64,000 bases of DNA from Enterobacter sp. RHBSTW-00175 (GTDB lineage: Bacteria > Pseudomonadota > Gammaproteobacteria > Enterobacterales > Enterobacteriaceae): NCBI RefSeq assembly GCF_013927005.1, contig NZ_CP055930.1, positions 1 through 64,000 of the forward strand, written 5' to 3'. Positions 43,580-53,246 of the stretch are shown piece by piece. A program made the position numbers and the translations under genes. How positions within the stretch are numbered: the first letter of the stretch is position 1; every line of letters starts with the position of its first letter. The notes beneath the pieces were generated by a model that did not search any database, had not been told where the DNA came from, and saw nothing but the letters and a program-made list of their open reading frames with translations.

Positions 43580-44295
43580 TAAATGTATTAATTGTCGATG
43601 ATGATGCCATGGTAGCCGACCTCAACCGTCTGTATGTTAACCGCGTTGAGGGATTTAGCTGCTGCGGCGTCGCCTCCACGCTCAACCAGGCCGAGGCGTA
43701 TATTAATAATCCGGCTCAGCCTATCGATCTGGTGCTGCTGGACGTCTACATGCAGCAGGATAACGGGCTGGATCTCCTGCCTGTCATTCGCGCATCTGGT
43801 CGCCAGATTGACGTCATCATGATCTCTTCAGCATCCGATGCGGTGACGATCCAGACATCCATGCATTACGGCGTGGTGGATTACCTGATTAAACCGTTCC
43901 AGTTCCCGCGTTTTGAAGAGGCGCTGAACGGCTGGAAGGCGAAACACAGCCTGATGGGATCGCACCAGTATTATGAACAGGCGGATGTCGATCGGCTGCT
44001 GCACGGTGGCGCGCCGGAACTGGCAGACAGCAAGCGTCTGCCGAAAGGTTTAACTCCACAGACGTTGCGCACCATTTGTCAGTGGATCGACGGCCACCCG
44101 GATATGGAGTTTTCAACCGACGACCTGGCAAACGCAGTGAATATTTCGCGGGTGTCGTGCCGCAAATACCTCATCTGGCTGGCGCAAATCACCATTCTGT
44201 TCACCAGCATTCACTACGGCGCAACGGGGCGTCCGGTGTATCGCTACCGGCTCCAGCCGGAACAGATTGGCCTGCTCAGACAGTACTGTCAGTAA
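43576..44295 (+). CDS. dcuR: DcuR-like response regulator
   Basis: This is the CitB-family partner of the adjacent kinase. The 239 residues match the E. coli DcuR length, with phospho-acceptor Asp56 (LVLLDVYMQ), the switch Ser/Lys residues (MISSAS, LIKPFQ), and the C-terminal HTH (DDLANAVNISRVSCRKYLIW). In E. coli DcuR activates frdABCD, dcuB and fumB; here likely targets are the antiporter, fumarase and soluble reductase next to it. Its 3' end overlaps the convergent apbE by 20 bp. Confidence 0.92.
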   Translation: MINVLIVDDDAMVADLNRLYVNRVEGFSCCGVASTLNQAEAYINNPAQPIDLVLLDVYMQQDNGLDLLPVIRASGRQIDVIMISSASDAVTIQTSMHYGVVDYLIKPFQFPRFEEALNGWKAKHSLMGSHQYYEQADVDRLLHGGAPELADSKRLPKGLTPQTLRTICQWIDGHPDMEFSTDDLANAVNISRVSCRKYLIWLAQITILFTSIHYGATGRPVYRYRLQPEQIGLLRQYCQ

Positions 44296-45238
44296 CGCGG
44301 TAATCGTTATCCAGTAAGGTAAAGCGGAAGAGGTGTTTAGATGAGAAAACCACCTCTTTCGCTTTCGTGACGAAGATGGCTTCAATGTCAGGCCGCGCCC
44401 GCAACGCCACGCAGCCCTTCTCAACCCCCATGCCAAACATCAGCGTAGTCCAGATATCGCCGTCGATAGAGTTCTTTGAAACAATCGTCACGCTGTCCAG
44501 CTCATTATCCAGCGGATAACCGGTGCGCGGGTCAAGAATATGGTGATAACGTTTACCGTCTTGCTCAAAGTAACGCTCATACGTTCCGGAAGTCACAACG
44601 GACATATTCTCGACGTCCATCGAGCCAATCAGTTCATCCGCGGCAAACGGTTTTTTCAGCCCCACGCTCCAGCCGCCTTCCGGCGATCCCAGCGTCTGGA
44701 TGTTGCCGCCCAGGTTAATCAGCCCCAGGTCTGCGCCCTCTTTACGCAGGTAATCGCGCACCCTGTCGGCGATATACCCTTTGGCGATGGCACCCAGGTC
44801 AATTTCCATTCCCGCTTTGGCCAGCCATACGCTGCTGTTTGCCTCATCAAGCAGGACATCTTCGGGCCGGGTAATCGAAAGCAGTGAAGCAATGTCGTCA
44901 GCTGGTGGTACGGTGTCGCCCTTAAAACCAATTTTCCAGCGTTTCACCAGCGGGCCGATCGCCAGATTAAAGGCACTTCCCGGGTACAGGCTGGTGGCTT
45001 TTGCGCAGCGAATAAGTTCAAATACAGGCTGGCTGACGGAAACCGGGTGACGCCCGGCCGCATGGTTGATATCCATCACCTGAGATTGCGCGCGGTTTAC
45101 GGTGAGCAAATCTTCATACTGTTTGATTAAACGGAAAACGCGGGAGGCAAGCGCCTCGTCGTGGGAAAAAAGTTTCAGAAGGATGGGCGAACCCATCAGC
45201 ACGGCGGAATAACTGTAGACACGATTGGCAGACGGCAT
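44276..45238 (-). CDS. apbE: FMN transferase ApbE, cytoplasmic type
   Basis: ApbE attaches FMN from FAD through a phosphoester bond to Thr/Ser in FMN_bind domains. The 320-residue product has the family motifs DLGAIAKGYIADRV, NLGGNIQTLG and HHILDPRTGYP, but no signal peptide or lipobox, so it should act in the cytoplasm, unlike the usual periplasmic ApbE. It is read together with the downstream-facing frd gene (115-bp gap with REP elements), whose FMN_bind domain is the likely substrate. Start at 45238 has AAGGAG upstream; an earlier start at 45274 is rejected. Confidence 0.92.
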   Translation of the reverse strand: MPSANRVYSYSAVLMGSPILLKLFSHDEALASRVFRLIKQYEDLLTVNRAQSQVMDINHAAGRHPVSVSQPVFELIRCAKATSLYPGSAFNLAIGPLVKRWKIGFKGDTVPPADDIASLLSITRPEDVLLDEANSSVWLAKAGMEIDLGAIAKGYIADRVRDYLRKEGADLGLINLGGNIQTLGSPEGGWSVGLKKPFAADELIGSMDVENMSVVTSGTYERYFEQDGKRYHHILDPRTGYPLDNELDSVTIVSKNSIDGDIWTTLMFGMGVEKGCVALRARPDIEAIFVTKAKEVVFSSKHLFRFTLLDNDYRVTDSTV

Positions 45239-45260
45239 GGACAGGGCTCCTTGGTTGACA

Positions 45261-45346
45261 TGCCGGATGCGCAACGCGTATCCGGCCTACGGGTCAGGTG
45301 CCATTTGTACGTTTCATGCCCGGTAAGCACAGAGCTACCGGGCATG
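45261..45346. repeat. REP/BIME-type palindromes between frd and apbE
   Basis: Two units: TGCCGGATGCGCAACGCGTA to GGCCTAC at 45261-45290, a typical REP, and a palindrome with 11-bp arms CATGCCCGGTA / TACCGGGCATG at 45315-45346. They lie in the intercistronic gap and could stabilise the upstream frd mRNA. Confidence 0.85.
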
Positions 45347-45352
45347 AGGCCA

Positions 45353-48130
45353 TTACATTTTCGAACGCATCGCTGCCTGATGTCCGGCAAGCGTACCAAA
45401 AATAATGATATCTGCCACTGCGTTCCCCCCAATACGGTTACCACCGTGAATACCGCCAACCACTTCACCTGCGGCGAATGCCCCCGGGATAACCTGGTAG
45501 TCGTTGTCCAGCACACAGGTTTCGGTGTTGATGGTTACGCCACCCATCGTATGGTGTACGCCCGGCGCAATCTGAATGGCATGGAATGGCCCTTCGTTGA
45601 TTGGCGCACGCAGTGCGGTGGTACGGCCGAAGTCATCATCGTGCTGTTTTTCAACAAAGCCGTTATAGCGTTCGAGCGTTGCCAGGAAAGCGTGATAATC
45701 CATTCCTAAGGTTTCAGCCAGGGCTTTTGGTGAGCTGGCACTGGTGACGAAACCTTTGGCGATATACTCATCAGCAGCTTTGTTTTTCGCACGGACATGC
45801 TCATCAAAGACGATGTAAGCGTATTTTTCAGGCAGGGCAATAATCTGGGCAGAGACTTTATCGCGCGTCTCCATTTCATTGAAGAAGCGGTTCCCCTGCT
45901 GGTTCACCAGAATCGCACCACCACCACGGATGGATTCGGAAATCAGGTAAGAGGTTTTCTGCTCAACGGTCGGGTGAATCTGAATTTCGCCCATATCAAC
46001 AGTGCCAGCGCCGATACGCTCCAGCAGCGCGATACCGCCACCTGTTGCACCTTTATGGTTAGTGGTCACGAAACCTTCCAGATCCGGACGGTATTTCACG
46101 ACCATCTGGCTGTTGGCGCTGAAGCCGCCGGTGGCGACAATTACGCTTTTGGTGGCCACGGTGACGGTTTCGTTATCCTCGGTTGTCAGGCGTACACCGG
46201 TCACTTCGCCGTTTTCGAAAATGATGTCACTGACGGAGGTATCCAGCATCACGTCGATGTTGCGTTTGGTGACGTTACGCACCAGGCCGCTTATCAGATA
46301 TCCGCCCACCGCAGAACCATCTTTCGGACGGTGAGTACGGTCAATGCTCATCCCACCGGTGGTGGTGATGTCGTTCAGCATGATGCCGCGGGTTGCCAGC
46401 CATTCGATCGCCTCTGGCGCGTTTTCCACAAAGCGACGCAGCAGTTCCGGGTTGTTCTTGTTGCCGCCGCCTTTGAGGCTTTCCTGGTAGAACAGCTCTT
46501 TGCTGTCCTGAATGCCTTTCACACGCTGGAAGCGGGTTTCCGCTGCGTTCATCCCGGCAGACGCTTTAATGGTGTTACCGCCGATGGTTGGCATTTTTTC
46601 GACAATCAGTACACTCGCACCTTCGTCATGCGCCTGAATCGCCGCCGCCAGGCCTGCGCCACCGCTGCCGATAACCACCACATCAACAGATTTGGTTTCG
46701 TTTGGGTCGGCACCTTCTTCCGCTGCCAGTGCTTTGCTGGATTTGAGCATTGCTTTGGAAACAGCTTTTTTCACCGCTTCGCTCTGGCTGGTGGCACCAG
46801 TGATGGCATCCACATGCGGGGTGTTGGCATCCAGAATACGGGAGCGGATCTCTTCAAAACTGGTTACAAACTCCACGTCCTGGCTCGGGCCGAACGCCAG
46901 TTCGATGTCCGCAATACGGTCCGTTTCGAGGCTGACGTTAATCACCAACTCGTTTACATCGTCCTGCACTTTTTCAGCGAACATGCCCGGTTTGAATTTT
47001 GATTCGCCCATGCTCATATCGCGGATCATCGCTTCCACCAGCGAGAAGCGCCACAGCGGTTCCGGGATGCTCAGCGCTTCGCGTTGGGTGCTGTCCATAA
47101 ACAGCTCAAGGGTTTCACCGGCAGCAATACGGTCGGTCCAGTCAGGATACGCGATGGTCGCACGACCAACGGCAATCAGATCGTAACCCTTGTCTATGGC
47201 GTTATTAGCATCAGCGGCATTCACCACACCGCCCACGCCCATGACCGGGATTTGTGCCAGCGTGTCGGAACGCATCGCGCAGTATTTTTCGATAAGTGGG
47301 GTTGGGTCTTGCGTGTCGACAATTGACGGGCGCAGCGTTGCCCCCACGGAGAAATGCAGATAATCCACGCCACGGGCCGCCAGTTTTTCCAGCAGGTACA
47401 TGGTGTCATCAAAACGGATGCCAGGGACTTCCATCTCTTCAGGCGAGAAACGGTAGCCAATAATGAACGCGTCATCCGCGTACTGGCGTACCATTTTATG
47501 GGTTATCTCCAGTACGGCCAGCGGGAATTTCGCGCGGTTATCGCGGCTGCCACCCCACTCGTCAGTACGCTGGTTAGAGTTCGGGGAGTAAAACTGCTGG
47601 ATCAGGTAGGTATTTGCGCCATGGATTTCGACGCCATCAAAACCCGCCTGAATCGCACGACGTACGCCTTCACCAAACTTGCCGATCATGCCTTCCACTT
47701 CTTTGGTGGTCAGGGCAACCGGAGTTGCGGCGCCCTCGCGCGGCGCGGCAACTGCGCTCGGCCCAACCGGTGTACGCCCGCCGATCAGTTTTGGGTCGAC
47801 CATACGGCCGCCGTGGTAAATCTGAAGAAGCGCTTTAGAACCATTGGATTTGATCGCCTCGGCGATTTTTGCCAGGCCGGCGATTTTTTCGTCGTTATCG
47901 ATACCGATAGCGCCCGGGAAGGCAAGCCCAAGATCGTCGATAAAGCAGCATTCAACAATGATGGTACCGATGCTGCCGGAGCGTGCCCGATAGTACTCCA
48001 CCAACTCGCTGGTTACCGTACCATCGTAATAGCCGGTACAGGTTGTCATCGGAGCCATTAATAAGCGGTTTTTAAGTTCAGTACCGTTTGGCAGAGTGAA
48101 AGGGCTAAGGATGCGTTCGTTAGTACTCAT
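45353..48130 (-). CDS. Soluble NADH:fumarate reductase, OYE + FMN_bind + FAD_binding_2
   Basis: A 925-residue three-part flavoprotein. Residues 1-360 form an Old Yellow Enzyme-type FMN barrel (VEIHGANTYLIQQFYSPNSN around 167-186, EWGGSRDNRAKF), expected to take electrons from NADH. Residues 385-465 form an FMN_bind domain with the flavinylation motif DAITGATS (441-448). Residues 480-925 are a fumarate-reductase flavoprotein with FAD motif VVVIGSGGAGLAAA and catalytic-type RGGGAILVNQQGNRF and GGNRIGGNAVADIIIFG. No signal peptide, so cytoplasmic. I recall an enzyme of this domain order characterised in Klebsiella pneumoniae. ApbE is next in the operon. Confidence 0.9.
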   Translation of the reverse strand: MSTNERILSPFTLPNGTELKNRLLMAPMTTCTGYYDGTVTSELVEYYRARSGSIGTIIVECCFIDDLGLAFPGAIGIDNDEKIAGLAKIAEAIKSNGSKALLQIYHGGRMVDPKLIGGRTPVGPSAVAAPREGAATPVALTTKEVEGMIGKFGEGVRRAIQAGFDGVEIHGANTYLIQQFYSPNSNQRTDEWGGSRDNRAKFPLAVLEITHKMVRQYADDAFIIGYRFSPEEMEVPGIRFDDTMYLLEKLAARGVDYLHFSVGATLRPSIVDTQDPTPLIEKYCAMRSDTLAQIPVMGVGGVVNAADANNAIDKGYDLIAVGRATIAYPDWTDRIAAGETLELFMDSTQREALSIPEPLWRFSLVEAMIRDMSMGESKFKPGMFAEKVQDDVNELVINVSLETDRIADIELAFGPSQDVEFVTSFEEIRSRILDANTPHVDAITGATSQSEAVKKAVSKAMLKSSKALAAEEGADPNETKSVDVVVIGSGGAGLAAAIQAHDEGASVLIVEKMPTIGGNTIKASAGMNAAETRFQRVKGIQDSKELFYQESLKGGGNKNNPELLRRFVENAPEAIEWLATRGIMLNDITTTGGMSIDRTHRPKDGSAVGGYLISGLVRNVTKRNIDVMLDTSVSDIIFENGEVTGVRLTTEDNETVTVATKSVIVATGGFSANSQMVVKYRPDLEGFVTTNHKGATGGGIALLERIGAGTVDMGEIQIHPTVEQKTSYLISESIRGGGAILVNQQGNRFFNEMETRDKVSAQIIALPEKYAYIVFDEHVRAKNKAADEYIAKGFVTSASSPKALAETLGMDYHAFLATLERYNGFVEKQHDDDFGRTTALRAPINEGPFHAIQIAPGVHHTMGGVTINTETCVLDNDYQVIPGAFAAGEVVGGIHGGNRIGGNAVADIIIFGTLAGHQAAMRSKM

Positions 48131-48741
48131 AATAGAAACTCCAAACTTTAAAATTTAAGAATTCGTTATCGGGCTCAGTTTTATTTCGATTTTTTATGCC
48201 GATGTCATGATATTAATATAATGATTTTTTTAGTTTCTAAAGCTATTACGTTAGTTATAAAACTATTTAATCCCTTCGGTAACATTAATAACACATTGGT
48301 GTTAGTGATATAAATTACTTTATTCACAATAATTTAAACACCGTTAACCTTTCACTTACCAATCAGCACCTGAGTAACGCACATAAAACCCAACAAAAAC
48401 AATAAAATAACCAAAACAACCCATCTCGAATGTTATCAAAAAGAAACAATTTAAATAATAAAACCAATAATATCCACATAGCTCTATAGGGTTATTTTCG
48501 AAAGATTAAAAATACTCCTGCGATTCTATTTTATTGATCGCGATCAACAGATCTGGCATCCAAAGGCGCAATATATAAACATCATCATTTTTTAATTTAA
48601 CGCATCCAGAAATGCGTTGAGTCGTTATTAATGAAATTACAAAAACGCACCTTTAATAACTAAAAAAAGCAAAGAAACTAAAGAAAGCGAATTTGTCATT
48701 TCTGCATAAACCGAATTTTTGACAACTTAAGACGTGAAATT
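48131..48741. promoter_or_regulatory. Divergent regulatory region between frd and the antiporter
   Basis: A 611-bp AT-rich region with no supported gene between two divergent catabolic units. It contains a perfect FNR box at 48534-48547. No clear second FNR or CRP site was found by eye. DcuR sites cannot be called because the consensus is weak. Confidence 0.7.
48534..48547. promoter_or_regulatory. Perfect FNR box
   Basis: TTGATCGCGATCAA matches the FNR consensus TTGAT-N4-ATCAA at every defined base. Its position 195 bp before the antiporter ATG and about 400 bp before the frd ATG suggests anaerobic activation of the antiporter-fumarase unit at least. Confidence 0.85.
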
Positions 48742-50250
48742 ATGAATACAAAAACTGCTGTAACGCCCCCGGTGGCGAGTAAGGCAACAGACGGAAACGC
48801 AAAACGTCTGCTGATGATGGCTCTGCCAATTATCGTTGCCGTGCTGCTTCTGTTTGTTCCCGTTCCTGAAGGGTTGCCACCTTATGCATGGCACTACTTC
48901 GCTATCTTTGTGGGCGTGATCGTGGGGTTAATCTTCGAACCCCTGCCAGGCGCCGTTATCGGCCTGACGGGTGTCGTGGCTATTGCCCTGTGCAGCCAGT
49001 GGGTGCTTTTTAGCCCTGAACAACTGGCCGACCCTAAATTCAAACTGGCGGGCGCCTCCTTTAAATGGGCGGTGAGCGGTTTCGGTAACTCGACCGTCTG
49101 GCTGATTTTCGGTGCTTTCATGTTTGCAGCAGGTTATGACAAAACCCGCTTCGGTCGCCGTCTGGCGCTGATTCTGGTGAAGTATCTGGGCCGTCGCAGC
49201 CTGACGCTCGGTTACGCCATCACCTTCGCGGACTTGCTGCTGGCACCGTTTACGCCATCCAACACCGCACGTAGCGGCGGCACAATCTACCCTATCATCG
49301 CTAACCTGCCGCCGCTGTATGGTTCAAAACCTAATGACCCAAGCGCGCGTAAAATTGGTTCGTACCTGATGTGGGTGGCGATCACTGCGGCCTGTATCAC
49401 CAGTTCTATGTTCCTTTCTGCTCTGGCACCTAACCTGCTGGCGCTGGCGCTGGTGAAAAGCACCGTAGGGATTAACATCTCCTGGGGTACCTGGTTCATC
49501 GCCTTCCTGCCGCTGGGCGTGCTGTTGATTATGGTGATGCCACTGCTGGCCTACTGGTTCTACCCACCAGAAGTCAAAGTGAACGACGAAGTGCCGCTGT
49601 GGGCAAGCCGTGAACTGGAAAAACTGGGCAAACTGTCCCGTAATGAAATCCTGCTGTTGGTGTTCGTGTGCTGTGCGCTGCTGATGTGGATCTTCGCTGC
49701 TGCGTGGATCGAACCGGCAATGGCTGCCCTGTTAATCGTGGGTCTGATGCTGTGGACTGGCGTACTGGAATGGAACGACATCACCGGTAACAAAGCCGCA
49801 TGGAACACCTTCGTCTGGTTTGCCACCCTGGTCGCACTGGCCGATGGTCTTTCCTCAACCGGCTTTATCAGCTGGCTGGGTAAAGAAGGTGGCCAGCTGA
49901 TGAGCGGCATCTCTCCGGGTGTTGCAACTATCGTTCTGCTGCTGGCGTTCTATCTGCTGCACTACCTGTTTGCCAGCACCACCGCGCACACCACGGCTCT
50001 GTTGCCAGCGATGCTGACCATCGCCTCCACCATTCCGGGCATGAATATGGAAGTGTTTGTCCTGCTGATGGTGACGTCGCTGGGTATCATGGGGATCATC
50101 ACCCCATACGGTACTGGCCCAAGCCCGATTTATTACGGTAGTGGTTACCTGCCAACCAAAGACTACTGGCGCCTGGGCACTATCTTCGGTGCCATCTTCC
50201 TGGCAGCCCTGCTGCTGATTGGTTATCCGTGGATGTCCATGATGTTCTGA
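48742..50250 (+). CDS. DASS family dicarboxylate/succinate antiporter (TtdT/CitT type)
   Basis: An inner membrane anion antiporter of the divalent anion:sodium symporter (DASS/SLC13) family. The 502 residues form about 12 hydrophobic helices, with the substrate-site motifs TPSNTARSGG (about residue 172-181) and the second-repeat FASTTAHTTALLPAM (about residue 412-426). By family it imports tartrate, citrate or a C4-dicarboxylate in exchange for succinate; the exact substrate cannot be read. It begins a two-gene unit with the fumarase gene and is divergent from frd. Confidence 0.88.
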   Translation: MNTKTAVTPPVASKATDGNAKRLLMMALPIIVAVLLLFVPVPEGLPPYAWHYFAIFVGVIVGLIFEPLPGAVIGLTGVVAIALCSQWVLFSPEQLADPKFKLAGASFKWAVSGFGNSTVWLIFGAFMFAAGYDKTRFGRRLALILVKYLGRRSLTLGYAITFADLLLAPFTPSNTARSGGTIYPIIANLPPLYGSKPNDPSARKIGSYLMWVAITAACITSSMFLSALAPNLLALALVKSTVGINISWGTWFIAFLPLGVLLIMVMPLLAYWFYPPEVKVNDEVPLWASRELEKLGKLSRNEILLLVFVCCALLMWIFAAAWIEPAMAALLIVGLMLWTGVLEWNDITGNKAAWNTFVWFATLVALADGLSSTGFISWLGKEGGQLMSGISPGVATIVLLLAFYLLHYLFASTTAHTTALLPAMLTIASTIPGMNMEVFVLLMVTSLGIMGIITPYGTGPSPIYYGSGYLPTKDYWRLGTIFGAIFLAALLLIGYPWMSMMF

Positions 50251-50256
50251 TTTCTG

Positions 50257-50289
50257 ACCGCCGGACCAATCCTCCGGCGGTTTAATTTT
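50257..50289 (+). terminator. Terminator/attenuator between antiporter and fumarase genes
   Basis: The perfect arms ACCGCCGGA and TCCGGCGGT surround a 7-base loop and are followed by TTAATTTTT. It starts 7 bp past the antiporter stop and ends just before the fumarase ribosome binding site, so it likely sets a lower level or separate processing of the fum mRNA. Confidence 0.75.
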
Positions 50290-50302
50290 TGTGGAGCAAG
50301 TT

Positions 50303-51952
50303 ATGTCAAACAAACCCTTTTACTACCAGAACCCCTTCCCTCTCGCGCACGACGATACCGAATACTATCTGCTGACCAAAGAGCACGTTTCTGTTAGTGA
50401 GTTCGATGGAAAGGAAATCCTCAAAGTTGAGCCTGAAGCCCTGACTCTTCTGGCACAGCAGGCCTTCCACGATGCCGCCTTTATGCTACGCCCGTCTCAC
50501 CAGAAGCAGGTCGCCGCTATCCTGAACGATCCGCAAGCGAGCGAAAACGACAAGTACGTCGCGCTGCAATTCCTGCGTAACTCAGAGATCGCCGCCAAAG
50601 GCGTATTGCCAACCTGCCAGGACACCGGCACAGCAATCATTATGGGTAAAAAAGGCCAGCGCGTCTGGACCGGCGGCGGCGATGAGGCCGCACTCAGCCA
50701 GGGCGTGTATAACACCTATATTGAAGACAACCTGCGTTATTCACAGAATGCCGCGCTGGATATGTATAAAGAGGTGAATACCGGTACCAACCTGCCTGCG
50801 CAGATCGATCTTTATAGCGTTGATGGCGACGAGTACAAATTCCTGTGCATGGCAAAAGGCGGCGGTTCAGCCAACAAAACCTATCTGTACCAGGAAACCA
50901 AAGCGCTGATCACCCCGGCGAAACTCAAAAATTACCTGGTCGAGAAGATGCGTACCCTGGGTACAGCGGCCTGTCCTCCTTACCATATTGCCTTCGTTAT
51001 CGGCGGGACTTCTGCTGAAAGTACCCTGAAAACCGTGAAGCTGGCGTCTACCCGTTACTACGATGGTTTGCCAACTGAAGGCAACGAACACGGCCAGGCG
51101 TTCCGCGATATTCAGCTCGAACAGGAACTGTTGCAGGAAGCGCAAAACCTGGGGCTTGGCGCGCAGTTTGGCGGCAAGTACTTCGCCCACGATATCCGCG
51201 TGATCCGCCTGCCGCGTCACGGTGCTTCTTGCCCAATTGGCATGGGCGTCTCTTGCTCCGCAGACCGTAACATCAAAGCGAAAATCAACCGCGACGGTAT
51301 CTGGATTGAAAAACTGGAACATAACCCAGGCCAGTACATTCCTGATGCACTCCGCCAGCAGGGCGAAGGCGAGGTGGTCAGCATTAACCTGGATAAGCCA
51401 ATGACCGAGATCCTGGCACAGCTTTCTGCTCATCCAGTGTCTACACGCTTGTCTTTGAACGGTACCATCATCGTGGCGCGCGATATCGCCCACGCCAAAC
51501 TGAAAGAGTTGCTCGACAATGGCGAAGAACTGCCGCAATACGTAAAAGATCATCCGATCTACTATGCAGGCCCGGCGAAAACACCTGAAGGCTATGCCTC
51601 CGGCTCGTTAGGCCCAACCACCGCTGGCCGAATGGACTCGTACGTGGATTTACTGCAATCGCATGGCGCGAGCATGATCATGCTGGCAAAAGGTAACCGC
51701 AGCCAGCAGGTGACCGATGCCTGCCACAAACACGGTGGCTTCTACCTCGGCAGCATCGGCGGCCCGGCAGCGGTACTGGCGCAAAACAGCATTAAGAGCC
51801 TGGAATGCGTGGCGTACCCGGAACTGGGCATGGAAGCTATCTGGAAAATCGAAGTGGAAAACTTCCCGGCGTTCATTCTGGTGGATGACAAAGGTAATGA
51901 CTTCTTCCAGCAGATCCAGAACAAACAGTGCGCGGGTTGTACGCAGCGTTAA
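50303..51952 (+). CDS. fumB: Class I (4Fe-4S) fumarate hydratase
   Basis: An oxygen-sensitive fumarase that interconverts malate and fumarate; some class I enzymes also dehydrate tartrate. The 549-residue product has the cluster cysteines at Cys105 (LPTCQDTGT), in TAACPPYH and in GASCPIGMG, the normal length and strong FumA/FumB likeness. The ATG at 50303 has GTGGAG upstream; an ATG four codons earlier lacks this. The anaerobic neighbourhood favours a FumB role; FumA cannot be excluded by sequence here. Confidence 0.93.
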   Translation: MSNKPFYYQNPFPLAHDDTEYYLLTKEHVSVSEFDGKEILKVEPEALTLLAQQAFHDAAFMLRPSHQKQVAAILNDPQASENDKYVALQFLRNSEIAAKGVLPTCQDTGTAIIMGKKGQRVWTGGGDEAALSQGVYNTYIEDNLRYSQNAALDMYKEVNTGTNLPAQIDLYSVDGDEYKFLCMAKGGGSANKTYLYQETKALITPAKLKNYLVEKMRTLGTAACPPYHIAFVIGGTSAESTLKTVKLASTRYYDGLPTEGNEHGQAFRDIQLEQELLQEAQNLGLGAQFGGKYFAHDIRVIRLPRHGASCPIGMGVSCSADRNIKAKINRDGIWIEKLEHNPGQYIPDALRQQGEGEVVSINLDKPMTEILAQLSAHPVSTRLSLNGTIIVARDIAHAKLKELLDNGEELPQYVKDHPIYYAGPAKTPEGYASGSLGPTTAGRMDSYVDLLQSHGASMIMLAKGNRSQQVTDACHKHGGFYLGSIGGPAAVLAQNSIKSLECVAYPELGMEAIWKIEVENFPAFILVDDKGNDFFQQIQNKQCAGCTQR

Positions 51953-51991
51953 GCACCATCGCGTAACCTGGTAAAACAGACTGCACTATTC

Positions 51992-52018
51992 AAAAGCCTG
52001 CTCCCGCAGGCTTTTTTA
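51992..52018 (+). terminator. Fumarase gene terminator
   Basis: The arms AAAAGCCTGC and GCAGGCTTTT with a 4-base loop are followed by a T run, 40 bp after the fumarase stop. Confidence 0.92.
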
Positions 52019-52348
52019 TTCCCATCGCTTTCATATAAAAGGCCCCCTTCGCTTGTTGCTAATTGTGTGAACTCAAAGGGATAAAATTGGGTGCTAACCA
52101 GCAGATGACATGATAAAAAAGGCATCGTAACGTGAGACAGGATCAGGCTGATAAGTTTGAAGCAACACTGGCAAAGAGAGGGGAATTTATCCTTCCGGTA
52201 GCGTAACCTCTACTCTGGTTATCAACACAAATCTGTTCAGACGCTCTGGCAACCCTGTTTTGGTGGTTGCCACCATGCCGGATTGTTTGGCATGTTAACA
52301 GACCTGACCTTCCAATTTTGTTCAAGTAACGAGTTTGCGAGCAAAGCG
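52019..52348. other. Intergenic region upstream of mtfA
   Basis: About 330 bp without a supported gene. It holds a short hairpin with arms TGGCAACC and GGTTGCCA at 52247-52272 and presumably the mtfA promoter. Nothing else stands out. Confidence 0.4.
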
Positions 52349-53146
52349 ATGATTAAGTGGCCCTGGAAATCGAATGATGCAGGTCGAAATACGGCGCTGC
52401 CCTGGGATGAAGCGCTGGCTATCCCTCTACTGGCTAATCTCCCGCCGGACGACCAGGCAAGACTGGTTCAGCTTGCCGATCGTTTCTTGCAGCAAAAACG
52501 CCTGGTTGCACTTCAGGGATTTGAACTGGATGCGCTGAAAAGTTCGCGTATCGCCCTGCTCTTCTGCTTACCGGTTCTGGAACTCGGCATCGAGTGGCTC
52601 GATGGATTCCACGAGGTGCTGATTTACCCGGCGCCGTTTGTTGTTGATGACGAATGGCAGGATGATATCGGGCTGGTGCATAACCAGCGTGTCGTGCAGT
52701 CGGGGCAAAGCTGGCTGCAAGGGCCAATTATCCTCAACTGGATGGATATCCAGGACTCTTTCGATGCATCCGGGTTTAACCTTATTGTTCATGAAGTGGC
52801 GCATAAGCTTGATACCCGCAACGGCGACCGGGCTAGCGGCGTACCGCTGATACCCTTACGCGAAGTGGCGGGATGGGAACACGACCTGCACGCGGCGATG
52901 GATAATATTCAGGATGAAATTGATCTGGTTGGTGAGAGCGCCGCCAGCATCGATGCCTATGCAGCTACCGATCCTGCGGAGTGTTTCGCCGTGCTGTCGG
53001 AGTATTTTTTCAGCGCCCCCGAGCTTTTTGCACCGCGTTTCCCGGCCCTGTGGCAGCGCTTCTGCCATTTTTACCAGCAAGATCCGTTACAGCGTTTACG
53101 TAAAAATAGCGAGTATGGTGGCAATTCATCCACTCAAGTACACTAA
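52349..53146 (+). CDS. mtfA: DgsA/Mlc-titration factor and zinc peptidase MtfA
   Basis: MtfA binds the repressor Mlc and so raises ptsG expression; it is also a zinc aminopeptidase. The 265-residue product, from [10 protein letters not shown], matches the E. coli length, with the zinc motif HEVAH at residues 148-152 and the downstream Glu in the [12 protein letters not shown] region (about 210-215). An in-frame ATG 22 codons earlier is not supported. The tRNA-Asn gene follows on the same strand, as in E. coli. Confidence 0.96.
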   Translation: MIKWPWKSNDAGRNTALPWDEALAIPLLANLPPDDQARLVQLADRFLQQKRLVALQGFELDALKSSRIALLFCLPVLELGIEWLDGFHEVLIYPAPFVVDDEWQDDIGLVHNQRVVQSGQSWLQGPIILNWMDIQDSFDASGFNLIVHEVAHKLDTRNGDRASGVPLIPLREVAGWEHDLHAAMDNIQDEIDLVGESAASIDAYAATDPAECFAVLSEYFFSAPELFAPRFPALWQRFCHFYQQDPLQRLRKNSEYGGNSSTQVH

Positions 53147-53246
53147 AACAACATTTTGAAGCTTAATTAATCATTTGAATCAGCATGTTAATTTTAGTGT
53201 TGACACAAATTAGAGAGGCCATTAACATGCGCCTCGTTCACACGAT

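Noticed and set aside
45797..47002. Long 401-codon open frame on the plus strand inside frd
   Set aside because: It is antisense to a strongly conserved flavoprotein gene, has no domain, and is explained by codon bias of the real gene.
52247..52272. Hairpin upstream of mtfA as a riboswitch or terminator
   Set aside because: Only an 8-bp stem with no T-run and no recognised riboswitch core.
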